A DNA stretch of 64,000 nucleotides from the NCBI GenBank assembly GCA_019828595.1, contig JAHQRK010000010.1:2232001-2296000 (forward strand). Direction: 5' to 3'. This document shows positions 32,918 to 44,318 of this stretch, piece by piece; position 1 is the stretch's first letter; each line of letters opens with the position of its first letter. The position numbers and the translations under genes were made by a program. The stretch is from Aphanomyces cochlioides. Its lineage: Eukaryota; Oomycota; Saprolegniomycetes; Saprolegniales; Verrucalvaceae. The notes below the pieces were generated by a model. It ran no database searches. It saw only the letters and a program-made list of their open reading frames with translations, and was not told the DNA's origin.

Positions 32918-33904
32918 GACCTCTGCTTCCCTGCAGTAGAAAGACAATACAATCCGGATGAATACCGGATTCTGGAACCCCTTTAACCCTTAACCTTTAA
33001 ACCCCTCATCTAGGAACCCCTTAACCCCTTCAATTGGAACCAAGAAGATCTCAAGGACCTTCAGAGCGCCGATGTGGACAAGTGGAAGGAAGAGATGGAC
33101 ACGATAGAGCGAAGTATTAAGCACAAGTTACTAAAGATAATGAGACCAATATGAGCGGGTTGGAGAGAGCGATGAATATGGCAGAGTGATTTATTGCAGA
33201 ATGGAACGAAAGCATGCACCATTGCCGTTGTTGGCGGATTGGAGCAGTCAATCGATGGATAGACTTGGACAAGCATGCCAAAGAGATAGAGCGCGACAAA
33301 TAATGCATATGAGAGCGCATCGGGCAGACAATCGCGTGGAAACATGATATGTGAAAATGAAAAGTGATCTCCACAACCACGAGACACGAGGTCGAGAGAG
33401 AGTCAGGAAAGTCAGGTCCAGACCAGGATGAGACAGACAATCCAGGGAAGCAAACAGTCTCTTTAAGTGCAACAACTTGAGCTTCATAAGCAGCTCGATA
33501 TTGTTGGATCTCCCTTTTGCACTATGAATCACAATCTCGTCAAGGCCTTGATGCCATATTCCAGCGATCTGCAGTCTTTCTTCTGCAGAAATAACAGTTG
33601 CAAACCTCGATCCCACGACAGGCCACCGCGAAGACAACCTACGATCTTAATTCCGAGGGAAGTGTGTACGAGGATATCTCCGATATCCCACTTCACCGAA
33701 GGTTAGTTCCTTCTGGAGGGGTGTCTGATGTTGTTGCTGTTGTTGCTGTTGCGGTATGCACTTCTTGAAATTTGTATACTCACGAAGTTCGAATTTTATC
33801 AAATGGGTAATATGGGTATTATGTATTGAACTCGAATTTCGAATCATCAGTTACCATAACAACACCTATTTGTTCTTAAAGGATGCAAAATAAGAACGAT
33901 TATG
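32918..33904. other. spacer with C-rich tracts and faint copia relic
   Basis: At 32975-33035 there are repeats of the type AACCCCTTTAACCC and TTAACCCC. At about 33040-33115 the plus frame reads LKDLQSADVDKWKEEMDTIE, which resembles the N-terminus of a copia reverse transcriptase, but only ~25 residues survive. At 33727-33752 there is a short TTG/CTG trinucleotide run. No complete gene. Confidence 0.4.
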
Positions 33905-34575
33905 TTTGCCAGTAAAATAACAAACAATAAACCTTATCACTGACTGCATTATCCTGCCTTAAACATAAAACTTTAACTCCGTTACTGAGCCATAAAACTA
34001 CTGTAGAGTTCTTATCCTACTTTAAACATAAATCTTTAAGATATTAGAGCCATAGCTTTACAAACAATTAAACATTCGACGACAAAACATATCACTGACT
34101 ACATTATCCAGCCTTAAACATTAAATTTTAACTCCGATACTCAGCCATAAAACTAGAGTCCTTATCCTACCTTGAATATAAATCTTTTAAGACATTAGAG
34201 CCATAGCTTTAACAAACAATAAACCTTATCACTGACTGCATTATCCTGCCTTAAACATAAAACGTTAACTCCGTTACTGAGCCATAAAACTAGAGCCCTC
34301 ATCCAACCTTAACGATAAATATCTAGCATTCTACAGCCATAGTTTCAACAAACAATTAAACATTCGACGACAAAACATATTACTGACTACGTTATCCCCA
34401 CTTAAACATAAGACTATACCTCCGTTAATGAGCCGTAAAATTAGAGCCCTTATCCAACCTTAACCATAAATCTATAACATTCTACAGCCATAGTTTCAAC
34501 AAACAATTAAACATTCGACGATAAAACATATCACTGACTAAGTTTTACCGCCGTAAACATAAAACTATAAACAAC
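33905..34575. repeat. ~150-bp satellite array, ~4.4 copies
   Basis: Related units begin at about 33937, 34091, 34227, 34379 and 34529 (spacing 136-154 bp), each with ACTGACTxCATTATC, then CTTAAACATAAAACT, CCGTTACTGAGCCATAAAA, and ACAAACAATTAAAC-type segments. Units differ by small indels. AT-rich, non-coding; a decayed tandem satellite. Confidence 0.75.
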
Positions 34576-34586
34576 ACACTCAGTCT

Positions 34587-34772
34587 CCTCATAGAACTAC
34601 TCGCACAGTCAAACTAGAATATATAGATCGCACACTCATCCTAGACGACACAGACGAGATAGATGCAGGAGCCCTTGTTGTCTGAATATGAAAAGTACAT
34701 CTCATTATTTAAATACACGACGCACTGTGGCTCCTGATAGAGCTGCTCACACAGTCAAACTAGAATAAATAG
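34587..34772. repeat. pair of diverged direct repeats
   Basis: CTCCTCATAGAACTACTCGC at 34587 and CTCCTGATAGAGCTGCTCAC at 34731, each followed by ACAGTCAAACTAGAATA, 144 bp apart. Likely an edge of the same satellite region. Confidence 0.6.
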
Positions 34773-36024
34773 GTTCACAATTCATAAGTTTGGATCATTT
34801 TTGCGGTTCCTAGGCAAGTAGACAAATGAAGATGAAATGACATTTAATCTTGACAATAAAATTCGGATATTCCAAATCTTCAAGCAAGTCTTCATCATCT
34901 AGATATTGACTCTAGCATCTCATAGATTACACGCCTTGGAGATGAAAGTGGTCCTTATTAGTTGTGGAATGTCTGGACAATAGAGGCTCATCAAATGACA
35001 AAACTATGCGTAACATTAACAATGCATATGTCTTTGCAAGCGCGTTGGTGTATTTTAATGACAACCTAATTCACTGACGCTCATGTCTTTTTACCTTGAA
35101 CACAGTCAGAGTTTCTGTTTGTCTTTTTCTAAACATGGTCTAGACTTGTGTCTTCATTACCTTAAATCAACTTAGATCCAAAGATTGAGCATACGATGAA
35201 CTATACTCCTTGTGCTGCAGAGTACTTTGGGTCCTTAACTTCTTTGCTGGTAAAAATCGATATCAGTCAAAGTCATAGTCCTAATAGATGACGAAGGTCA
35301 CCATTCATCCATGATTAGAGAGCAAACGAACAGTGATTATTCGAAACGACCGGTGAAGCCCTTCTTCTACAAAGTGACTTCAAGTGACAGGCAGCTGTGC
35401 TTGAATAGATCACCGCAATCGGGGCATTTGTACAAACTCTTGAAGACAATCGGTGCGTTGCGCAAGTCGTCGAGACTGATAATTGTGTGTCTGAAGTTGT
35501 GAAGTACATGATCGTGGCAGCGACGTGATAGAGGTTGTTTCGGTACAATTTTGCACTTTTCGAGAAGCTGTCGTCTAAAATTTTGTACTCATATTCACTC
35601 AGTTGTAAATACTGACCGAAAATCCTGTAGACGTCATTTTCGCGTATTCCATCCTCTTCAGTTTCATTGTTCTCGAGAGTACCGTCAAGCAGCGATGAAT
35701 CAAGATTCTCATTGCCGACCTATGCAAACAGAACAGGAATAAGCATCACGTAGACGGACTGCATCGATACAGCAATCATGCTCATCAATACACATATAAA
35801 GTACTGTCGAATCTAATTTACCAGAAAACAATTCAAGTAACACAAATGATATCACTAATCGTAAAGCTATATTTTTGAAACCATCTCCACCTTCACAGAG
35901 TAAAACTTCCGCTCTTTACGCATAGAGAAAACCGTAGGCAGTAAAATTTCACATAATTCAATATATACCATAGTTTATATGAAAAAAATAGATTAATTAA
36001 TGTATAGTAAAAGGCATGGAGATA
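34773..36024. other. no gene seen
   Basis: About 1.2 kb of AT-rich sequence. Short frames at 35311-35548 overlap on both strands and show no family features. Confidence 0.4.
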
Positions 36025-36720
36025 TTACATTAAATATATCTCATAATTTTGTATCCTTTCCCGTAAATGGCAAACAACTCTTTGCCTTCCTTCACATCTC
36101 GCGTCATTCGAATGTAGATTTGTACCATCCGTGTACTGAGCGAAAGTGCAATTGGTCTTAAAATACGTTCCACGAATGCTGCGATTGATAAAAGATCCAG
36201 CGTAATATCTTCGTGTTGTCGGAATCTTTCGTATACCATATTTCTCACCTCGTCCCAAGTCAATAGTATATCTATTGTCTGGAGGAACAGTGTTCTCACA
36301 CTGATACAGCGTCACAAAGTCACCTATCGTACTTCATTGGTCATAATTTGATAGGAAAATACTTTCAAATAGATCAACAGCTGCAAATACGACATTGTCA
36401 GCCCCCTTCAAGTTCGATGGTTTAACATGAACGGTGGGATTTTTGGCTTTTGAGTGACCACGTTTTGCAGCATCGGCTTCGGTGAGTTGTTCGCGATAAA
36501 TTTTTCGGAGGGTGCAACTTTGTTGGCTTCGGCCTTTGGGGGTACGTGCAACTTTTCGACGTTGATAATCCATCTTGTTCCCAATTTTTTTGGCTTCTTT
36601 TCTCTCCGAATCCGTCTTTTTCGTACGTAACGTTGAAACAGTAAGGTTTGGATGTGCTTTCGAAGCATAATGTTTCATGTTTGCACTCTTCGAAAAGTAG
36701 AGAGGACATATTTTGGACAT
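36025..36720 (-). pseudogene. SET-domain gene remnant with zinc-finger-like N-terminus
   Basis: Reading down the minus strand: KICPLYFSKSANMKHYASKA (a degraded C2H2 finger, its second Cys lost), a basic Lys/Arg-rich middle, then NVVFAAVDLFESIFLSNYD, NRYTIDLGRGEKYGI, YAGSFINRSIRGTYFKTNCT and, in a shifted frame, IRMTRDVKEGKELFAIYGKG, which match SET-domain core motifs in order (FINHS-like loop decayed to FINRS, then the EELFxxYG motif). At least two frameshifts or stops. It is a different SET type from that at 4.6 kb, without a pre-SET cysteine cluster. Confidence 0.55.
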
Positions 36721-36784
36721 TTAACAGACATGGCGAGTTGAAAAGTTACGACTCAATTGATTGGTATGATAGGTTGCATAAATA

Positions 36785-37192
36785 CACCTTTTTACCTTCA
36801 AGTTCAGTGTCTCGGAAGTTCAAGTGCAGGGTTATTCAAACTTTATAAATTGCACAAAAAATAGCCCGTGAAAAATAATACCTTTACATTTCTTTATAAG
36901 TTTATCTTTGATGGCGTAGGTACTGAAAAGCACTCAATAATCGTCCTGGAGTGGTTATTTCACTTCCAACCGAGATCTCTTTACTTCAATAACAGTAATG
37001 CGCGAGAAAGAAAGGATCTTGTGCCACTGAAAGTGCGCTATTCCTCAGAAACCGAAATGACAACGTCACATCATAATCTGGTCGTCGTCCGAGGGTGAGA
37101 TACCTCTTATCATTTATACGCCGAAATTATAAATTTTCAAGCTAACTCTGTACTTGAACTTCCGATACACTGAACTTGAAGGTAAAAAGGTG
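36785..37192. mobile_element. MITE C, 408 bp
   Basis: Inverted terminal repeats begin CACCTTTTTACCTTCAAGTT on both ends and match for ~45 bp with a few differences; TA flanks at 36783-36784 and 37193-37194. The CACCTTTTT tip matches MITE A, suggesting the same transposase family mobilised both. Confidence 0.8.
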
Positions 37193-37443
37193 TACATCAT
37201 ATCATTACTGCGTGTGACATCAATTAACAAAATTTTGGTACAGTAAATGAAGATTGAAGATTAGAAATGGATGTCAATAAATTACTCACTGACTGAACGT
37301 GCTTTGTGTATAGAAAAGTATAATACATTATATGTCGTAGGTAATTTGTGCAATTTATATCCATCTTTTGAAGAAATAAAATATGTATTTGTACTGTTTA
37401 TTGATAATAGCAAGGTTTCTCAAGATGATGATTTAGAGTAATA

Positions 37444-38654
37444 CTTCCTCCGTTCGGAAATAATTGCGCGAATCAGAAAACTGATGTCCTCCCTCCTTAA
37501 ATAAATTTCAGAACCTACGAAAATTGATAAAAAGGATATCAAATAACAAAGGCCAATGAACATCAGTTCGAACATTTTTATTAGCCAATCAAAACATCCC
37601 AAATTCATGTCTCGAAACCAGGCAAAATCCAGGACAAGGGTGTTTGTTACCTTGAACCACCCAACGCCCGCCCGCACCAAGCGCCGAAGACCCTCCGTGC
37701 CCGCCATGGCTTGCGACCGACCGCTCCTTGAAAGCAAACATTCACAACTCGTGCTTAAACTCCACAAAAAAGGTATGCACATGTCATCTATTCAAGCTCA
37801 ATCACTTCTATCCCTAGATTTTCCAATGCGCTCACGATATCTTCTCCTTGGTCACCAAGCGACACGCGTTCAAGCTCCCGAGCCAGCATTGCAGCGGTTC
37901 TAGCGTGTTCCAACTCCACATCAAACACTTTCTCCAATCGTGGCCCATCGAGTGCTGCCTCTTGCGCGAGGCAAGCGTCAAAATGTCCCTTTCGCACGGG
38001 ATATTTTGCGGTAAAAGGCCTTTCCGAGCTAACTTCCGTAAGTGCATGGTACCTGATTTCTCGGCGATTATTCTTAATGTTGTGCGATCTTCTAGTGGAA
38101 TATCGTGAATTTTTGCTCGGACTTGTTCAGCAGTATATGCTTTCTTGCGCCCGACTCGACCCTTTTTCATGGATGCAACAGAGACGAACATGTTGCCTTC
38201 GAGTACACCTTGGTCTTTTGCCCGTGCAAGTATTCTGCGAATTGTTGAGACGTCGCAATTGTATTTGACAGCCAGTTCTTGACCGAATCCTTTGGGCAGT
38301 CGAGCCATACAGCCATTGGTGCTCCTTAGGAAGACTTCACGCAATATTGTCTCGCGCTCCTCGTTCGTGGGATCCCGCCTTCCCATCTCAAAGTAGAATG
38401 TTTGTCGTCATAATGAATGTTTTATATTGGATTTTACTTAAGTGTGAAAATTAACTGATGGAGACCATGTTTTCCGGCGTGAAAGGCACCAAAAGCTTGC
38501 GCATTTCAAGCTTGTTTAAATGGTCCAATCACGATTTACAAATCTTGGCTTGGGGAGAGTGAAAACCTGTTTGAATTTCACTTGAAAATACTATATTATT
38601 GCGCCACATGTACACCCTCCCCAAACTCGCGCAATTTTTTCCGAACGGAGGAAG
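37444..38654 (-). mobile_element. internally deleted mariner-like element, 1,211 bp
   Basis: Terminal inverted repeats CTTCCTCCGTTCGGAAATAA / CTTCCTCCGTTCGGAAAAAA (one mismatch in the first 28 bp); TA flanks at 37442-37443 and 38655-38656. It has the same general TIR pattern as the intact mariner at 14242-16032. It keeps only the N-terminal part of the transposase. Confidence 0.85.
37832..38386 (-). pseudogene. mariner-like transposase, N-terminal part only
   Basis: ATG at 38386. HTH region LAVKYNCDVSTIRRILA and MKKGRVGRKKAYTAEQVRAK, IPLEDRTTLRIIAEKSG, aligned with the intact transposase at 15833-15503. The sequence AEKSG|GT is at the same place as the ALG|GT splice donor in the intact gene. 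Downstream no DDE/DDD motifs are found, so the catalytic domain is lost. Possible dominant-negative DNA-binding product (inference). Confidence 0.65.
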
Positions 38655-38656
38655 TA

Positions 38657-39113
38657 TACGCGTAGTTTATCACGTAAATTTGAATACAGTTCCAAAAATG
38701 ACATGGGAATTGAGCTTAAAACACACATTACACTTCCCTCGGATCCTAACGCAATGTGGAACATTTCAAGCAGGACAAGTTTTCTCCTAAAGTGTGCTGC
38801 ATTGGGTTTTTTATGCTTTGGCGAGAAGCGATAGTCAGGTTCTCTCTACAAGTCATCATGTTCTAAATGCTGTCGCCTAGTTATCTGCCAGGGACCACGC
38901 TCAAGCTTCATTCACAGTCGGATTTCCTTGGAGATCCCTCTTGGTTTCCAAAATCCACCGCTCATGCAACCATTTGCGCCAAGTTTGCGATGGACAGTAC
39001 TCATGTATGGAACTGAAGTAAAACCTGCATGTATTAAATTCCAGAGTAGTATGAGCCACACATGAATCAACTCGCTTGGGTCACATTCTAGAGTCAATGG
39101 CATGTACACTCTA
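38657..39113. other. spacer between two elements
   Basis: About 450 bp between two TA-flanked transposons. No gene or repeat recognised. Confidence 0.4.
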
Positions 39114-40967
39114 TTGTAGGGGCCTTTTGGGAAGATACACCAATCAAAGTGTCGTATCTCATTCACTATTACTCCGATTTTGCTGAAAAAAGAAAATAAA
39201 AAAACTCGAAACGATGCTTGAAAATATCTTCATTGGAAGGATTTATGTCAGAGCAAATTAATACCTCCAAAAACAACGCCAAAAAAAAGAAAATCATTCT
39301 TGCAAATAGTAGCGAATAGGGTTACGTTTAGTAAGCAATGTCGTTATCTGATTGGCTCAAATATGATCACTCCGAGTATATTCTTTTGAAGTATATAAAA
39401 ATATAAAGGTTATGATATCAAGATTCAGAGTTATCCAACCCATCCAAGAGTCCGTTCAATTCATGGTCTTCGCCGCAGTCTGACTCGAGATCTTCTTCAG
39501 CTAAGACAGCATCTTCAGCGCCGGCGATGTACATGTCTTCAAACCCTTGAGCTTTACGGTACGAGGACATCCATTGCTCCCGTGTGACAACATCGAAGCA
39601 GCCCTGCAGCCGAGCAATCAAGTCTGAAATATTCTTGGATGGACGACGCGCAATCTTGTTTTTCACGGCACCCCATATGAGCTCTATGGGCTGAAGCTCT
39701 GGGTGATATGGTGGCGTGAAATACAATGTGTGACCGTGCGTTGTGGCGATCAGTTGCGTTGCGTATTTCGGCGGGCCCCGTCTCTGCTTTACGACTTCCA
39801 GAAGCTCAGCCTTCGTCATTGCGGCGTCGAACGGAATCTCCTCGTTGCCCAACCACAACTGAACATCGAGTTTGTTGCTTGATGCAGTCGGCCTGCACCG
39901 TATTCCGCTTGTGGTACTTCGCGCCGTCCATATGAATGATGCAAGGTCCGTGCTTGGCATTTAAATTCCGGCAAAGCTTTGTGAACCACTTCTCAAATTG
40001 TTCGGCGTTGAAATTCCCATGATAGTCGTCGTCACTTTCGTCGGTCTGAGGTTCATCGCGTCGTTTACGCTTGACCTTTCGAAGTGAAGGCCACATTGCA
40101 ATGGATTCTTCGACAAACGCCGCGTGCACGACTCCTCCTGGGGAGGATTTGATAATCCCAGCGCCGGCAATGCAGACGCGAGGCCCTTTTCCAGTCTTTG
40201 TTTTGCGCAACTTCGACACATCAACCCAAGTTTTTGCAGGCGAGTGATTAAGATTGCAGTATGATTCGTCCAAGTATACCTCAGGCAACGTCGGCAGGCG
40301 GTTTTCGTTGCGATTGCTGGTCTTTTTGCGCAAGTACTTCGTGCGAAAGGCCACATTGGCGTCGGTCTCTGCCAAGTAAAACCGAGACTTTCCCTTTTGG
40401 TGCCTGAACCCCATACGCTTGAGAACTCGTCGCATTGTCCGCACAGCGACATCGATGTCGTATTCGGCCTTCAAGTCATGGCAAAGGCTCATTGCAGACA
40501 CTGGAATACATTCGTCATTGGCTTTCTTGATGTTGCTTCGAATTTCCGTTGCGAAATGTTCTGCCGCGGAACGTGGTCGATGGCCTCGATTTCGCCTGCG
40601 CTGAGAAAATGTCGGGTCATGGAATTGATTCCAATCCGCTATGATTCATGCGACGGTCGCTTCCCCCACAGCGAGGCATTCTGCAACGCACTTCCGTACT
40701 TTTCCTTGTCTTCCTTGTGTGTTTTCCTCCTTCTTTCGCATGAAATATTCATGAGCCTTCACGACCAACATCTTCTCCGCAGGACTAAGCTCATGTCGTT
40801 TCGCCATATCTCCTCCGTTTCTGGGCGGATTTTGACGTGTGAACACTTCACGTGAAGGCCAGATTCTACTCGTTCTACCAATCATTTCAAAGTACTAGAA
40901 TTCCAAGTATTTCACATTTATATTACAATTTGTATGTGCCGTGTATCATCCCAAAAGGCCCCTACAA
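39114..40967 (-). mobile_element. IS630/Tc1-like element, 1,854 bp
   Basis: Terminal inverted repeats of 27 bp with one mismatch, starting TTGTAGGGGCCTTTTGGGA on both ends, and TA flanks at 39112-39113 and 40968-40969. Contains a broken transposase on the minus strand. Ends are well preserved although the gene is not. Confidence 0.85.
39418..40807 (-). pseudogene. IS630/Tc1-like (DDE_3) transposase, broken
   Basis: Likely start ATG at 40807 (MAKRHELSPAEKMLVVKAHE). The HTH frame stops at an in-frame TGA (40646-40648) within ATVA*IIADWN and continues in the same frame to MSLCHDLKAEYDIDVAVRTM and on. Catalytic block: VYLDESYCNLNHS, CIIHMDGAKYHKR, then after a frameshift near 39890-39930 the frame carries EIPFDAAMTKAELLEVV and PELQPIELIWGAVKNK with the acidic catalytic residue. 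The C-terminus is acidic. One stop and one frameshift inactivate it. Confidence 0.85.
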
Positions 40968-40969
40968 TA

Positions 40970-41558
40970 GTGAGAATCTCAGTAAAATCTTTTAAAGGTA
41001 CTATGTAGTACTACTATTAATAGTAGTATATCGTACCCTTTTTCAAAATCTACCAATGAGAAGCAGTTTTATTTCTGGTTTACTACGTAGTACCAGGACT
41101 ATTAATAGTATTTGATAAGATCATTGCTTGATTAAAACTAGCAAATCAGCGATCGCTTCAACTTTACAACGAACGCAAAAAAGAGGGTTACATACGTCAT
41201 GGCCGCATTGCAATTGTGCGTGAGTTCACTGTTGCGCAGCTCCAAGACAAGATGCACAAAAATCACATGATATAAAAAGTAGGATACCTAACTTGCATAG
41301 TACTGGGGCTCTAAAAATAGGATTGCAATGTGAATATTTGATGGCAACACAGACATCGTTAGTGACATTGAATTAGATGAATCGCAAGCAACAACGGAGA
41401 CTGGCACCGCGGCAATCACAGCAGCATTCATTCTTTTTGAATAGATAGAACATCCGTATACTAGTACTATTAATAGTATTTATTATCCGGTGAAAGTGTG
41501 CCAGATTGAAGCAGGGACGGGGGCGGCTTCACTTTCGCGTTAGCACTTCCGACACAGA
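40970..41558. other. spacer with ATTAAT palindromes
   Basis: No gene. Contains TACTACTATTAATAGTAGTA (a perfect 20-bp palindrome at 41009-41028) and two shorter copies, ACTATTAATAGT at 41098 and 41465. They may be traces of small inverted-repeat elements. Confidence 0.5.
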
Positions 41559-42522
41559 ATGGACGCAGTCCGTGGCGACGACAGCGTTCACTCTGCGCAG
41601 GGTCTCAAACGTAGCATTGCAACAGTCGAAGAAGGCAACCCCAGGAGAAGTCGAACCAACAACAGCGCGTCACCAACTGATTCGAAGCAACCTCGAATTG
41701 AAGAAAAGCCATCTTGGAACACAATGATCGTTCCAGCACCCACTGCGGCCATTCCAGAACCAAATCAAGGTGCGTTGATGGCAATCCATTCGATCAATCA
41801 GAAGATCAAATCTCTCGACTGGAAGCTCGTGGAGAAAGAGCTCGAAAAGGGAATGGTGTACTTGGGAGATGCTTCCCTAAGTGATTGGGAAGCCTTTGTT
41901 ACGAGCGAAGACCAGCAACTCAAGTCGAAAAACATGGAATGGATCGATGGGAAGATTTTCATTGTTGAATTGCCGTCTCAAAAACATGAAACATATGCTG
42001 GGAATTGTTGGCTGCTATCCATGGTGCTACCCACACTCAAAGTGACTTTGTAAAGATTTCCTTACACTGTTAGATGCGTATCAAACCAATATCCGCCGCC
42101 TCGAGCCAGATTTGTGTCTTATAACCCGTCGAGTCCTTGCACAGCCTCCATACAACGTTCAGATGCCTCCTGGTCTCGACGATTGGGGCAACTTCCACTC
42201 TGTGAAATGGGAAGTGGCGTGGTCCAAGAGTTGGGCCAATCTTGATTGGAAGGCCAACCAGTGGGCAATGGTAGACACTGTGGTTTACATCATCTGCATT
42301 AAATTGGACCCTCACAATCCGTCCTACAAAGTGCATCACGTTGTTCATCATGGCGTCCAATTGCCGGAAATGATCCCTCTTCCGATTGCCCCGCCCAACA
42401 CTGTCATACAATTGGATTCGCGTCTAGTCCTGCAGCTACCTGCAACCAGCCCTTTGCCACCCAACTTTCCACCTCAATTGGACATTGATCTTTATGCTCC
42501 ACTTACGGTTGCACTTGAATAA
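41559..42522 (+). pseudogene. Uma2-like PD-(D/E)XK nuclease-fold ORF, frameshifted
   Basis: ATG at 41559. N-terminal ~60 residues disordered, then LDWKLVEKELEKGMVYLGDA, NMEWIDGKIFIVELPSQKHE. After a stop at 42051-42053 the similarity continues in another frame from about 42075 (RRLEPDLCLI, FHSVKWEVAWSKSWANLDWK, DTVVYIICIKL) to 42522. The pattern EPD, ..VEVxxS..xxxLxxK, ..YxxxV resembles Uma2/DUF820 proteins, a PD-(D/E)XK nuclease-fold family also found in oomycetes. No GT-AG intron restores the frame at the break, so I call it broken. Family call by pattern, moderately sure. Confidence 0.45.
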
Positions 42523-42558
42523 CCACCCGCTCCCGCCGCTATCTAGTCTGTATAAGGA

Positions 42559-42942
42559 TTGTTGCCAGTACGTACTGTGGATGGTGCGATGGCTTTTGGT
42601 CAAGCAGGACCAAGCATTCGAGCCTTGGCGACGGCCCTTTCAGCTGCTTACGATATCTTTTCAGTTGAGTCACAGCCCAAAATTGATGCTTCGTCAACTG
42701 AGGGCAAGAAACTCAACAACATGCAAGGCCACATCGCCCTCGAATCAATTCGTTTGTGCCTATCGCCCAATCTTCGCGACCCAAATGTCGAAGTGGTTGC
42801 TGCCCAAAAGAATACATTGGTGAGCTCCAGTGGCAGCGACAAGACGCTCCTGGAACGTGTCTATGATCCTCTTAAAGGCTGCCTGGCGTTGGACGACTTT
42901 AAGGATTCAATGTCAAGTGGCTCCTTCATGACATCATCATAG
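42559..42942 (+). other. unknown open frame after Uma2-like ORF
   Basis: A ~127-codon open frame beginning MLPVRTVDGAMAFGQAG with GKKLNNMQGHIALESIRLCL and ERVYDPLKGCLALDDFKD. Looks coding-like but no family is recognised and there is no clear ATG context. It may be a decayed host or element gene. Confidence 0.3.
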
Positions 42943-43568
42943 AACCAACTTTGTTCACTGGCTCAATTACAGAAAACATGGTGAACCTGGTGCTACCATT
43001 GAAGAGGTGCCAAACGAGCCAACGCGTATGACTTCGTGATTGAAGGAATCAGTGCAGAAGATAAAGACTTGGGATCTCGTCAAATGCGAGTCGAAGTAAA
43101 ATATCACCGCATCGGGGCGTCGACCCTTCATCCAATTTAGCCCACATATGGCAGCGCATGCCCCTATCAAGCTACGAAGCAGCGACTTTGGCGATGACAG
43201 CGTCGTTGAAACTCCCGCTGTGCCGTTTGTCCATGGAGAGTTTCACGACTACAGAAGAGCGATGCGATTGATGGTGTTCCATGCGTGTCTTGGCATTATT
43301 GAACCCATGACGGATCCCAAGCAAGAGTTGCTGATCGAGAGAGTTGCAAGAACCACGGCAGTCGTCTTGAAGCTACAGGAAGATTGTAGAGGGATTGAGG
43401 GCGCAGAGAAAGTCGTCGATCGAGCGTGAGGGAGCGGTGGCGGCGGCCATCATGGCGAAAGAGAACATAGATCTACGCTATTTACTTTACAAAAGCACTA
43501 TCGAACTTGGAAAGCAACTCTTCATTAGGATGACACGCATAAGAGAGAGCGATGGACGGGTTTACGGC
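42943..43568. other. weak open frame region
   Basis: An ATG frame at 43148-43429 (FVHGEFHDYRRAMRLMVFHA, KQELLIERVARTTAVVLKLQ) could be a small gene but no family is seen. Otherwise non-coding. Confidence 0.3.
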
Positions 43569-44318
43569 TTAGACGCTGAAGATCTTTTGCTTTTCAGTGA
43601 CCAACGTGGGCGTCAATGGGCCAGAACCAAGCAAGTTTGGTTCAGACGTTTGCTCCGATTCCGCGACTTCAGGCGTCACGAGATGGTCCTTCTTTACTCG
43701 GCGTACTGGCGTGCCGGCGTTGCGGTTGCGGTAGACCAAGAAGCCGACGATGGCGACGGCAACGACGCCACCAATACCGATGGCAAGACCAGTGACGCTG
43801 GAGTTCGTGGCAGGGTGCTCTGTTTCAGTGACACCCGCGGCGTCGGATTTCACGCTCACCGAGTTGACAGACGACGACGTGTCGACGACCTGGACGTTGG
43901 CAGTGGCAGTCGTCTCTGGAGCTTTGGTGGCAGCAGGGCCGGCTTGCGGGTTGGCAGTGTACGAGCACGTGAATCCACCTTCACGCAGGACGCAAATGGT
44001 GTTGGTCTTGAGGACGCAGAGACCTTCATAAGCCCCTTCAGTGTGGTAACCTGGAACGTCTGGCGTGCACTTGGCCAAGGCCTTCGTGCCCGCCGGTGGG
44101 CATTCACCGTAGTGGGTCGCCGAGCATGCGTCGGCCGATTGGAAGCAGTAGAGCGCGCCGCCTTCAATCTCAACGCAGGCGTTGTTGGGCGAGTAGCGGC
44201 GGTACGTCGATTGGCTCGAGCGGTAGTTGGCCTGGACAGCGTGGTTGGTTCCGGTGTAAATGTGTTCGTTGGCGACGGCCACCGCCGCGCAGAGAGCCAT
44301 CACGACAGCGCGGTGCAT
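43569..44318 (-). CDS. secreted/type I membrane protein, 249 aa
   Basis: ATG at 44318; signal peptide MHRAVVMALCAAVAVANE. The ectodomain has eight or so cysteines (ACVEIEGGALYCFQSADACS, GECPPAGTKALAKC, GLCVLKTNTICVLREGGFTC), followed by a Thr/Ser/Ala-rich stalk (probable O-glycosylation), a transmembrane helix (GLAIGIGGVVAVAIVGFLVY) and a basic then acidic cytoplasmic tail. Single exon. I do not recognise a family; the topology suggests a surface glycoprotein. A long plus-strand frame over the same DNA is a shadow. Confidence 0.75.
   Translation of the reverse strand: MHRAVVMALCAAVAVANEHIYTGTNHAVQANYRSSQSTYRRYSPNNACVEIEGGALYCFQSADACSATHYGECPPAGTKALAKCTPDVPGYHTEGAYEGLCVLKTNTICVLREGGFTCSYTANPQAGPAATKAPETTATANVQVVDTSSSVNSVSVKSDAAGVTETEHPATNSSVTGLAIGIGGVVAVAIVGFLVYRNRNAGTPVRRVKKDHLVTPEVAESEQTSEPNLLGSGPLTPTLVTEKQKIFSV

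Noticed and set aside
33905..34575. CRISPR-like array
   Set aside because: Units are ~150 bp and diverged with no short identical repeats and spacers; a eukaryotic satellite.
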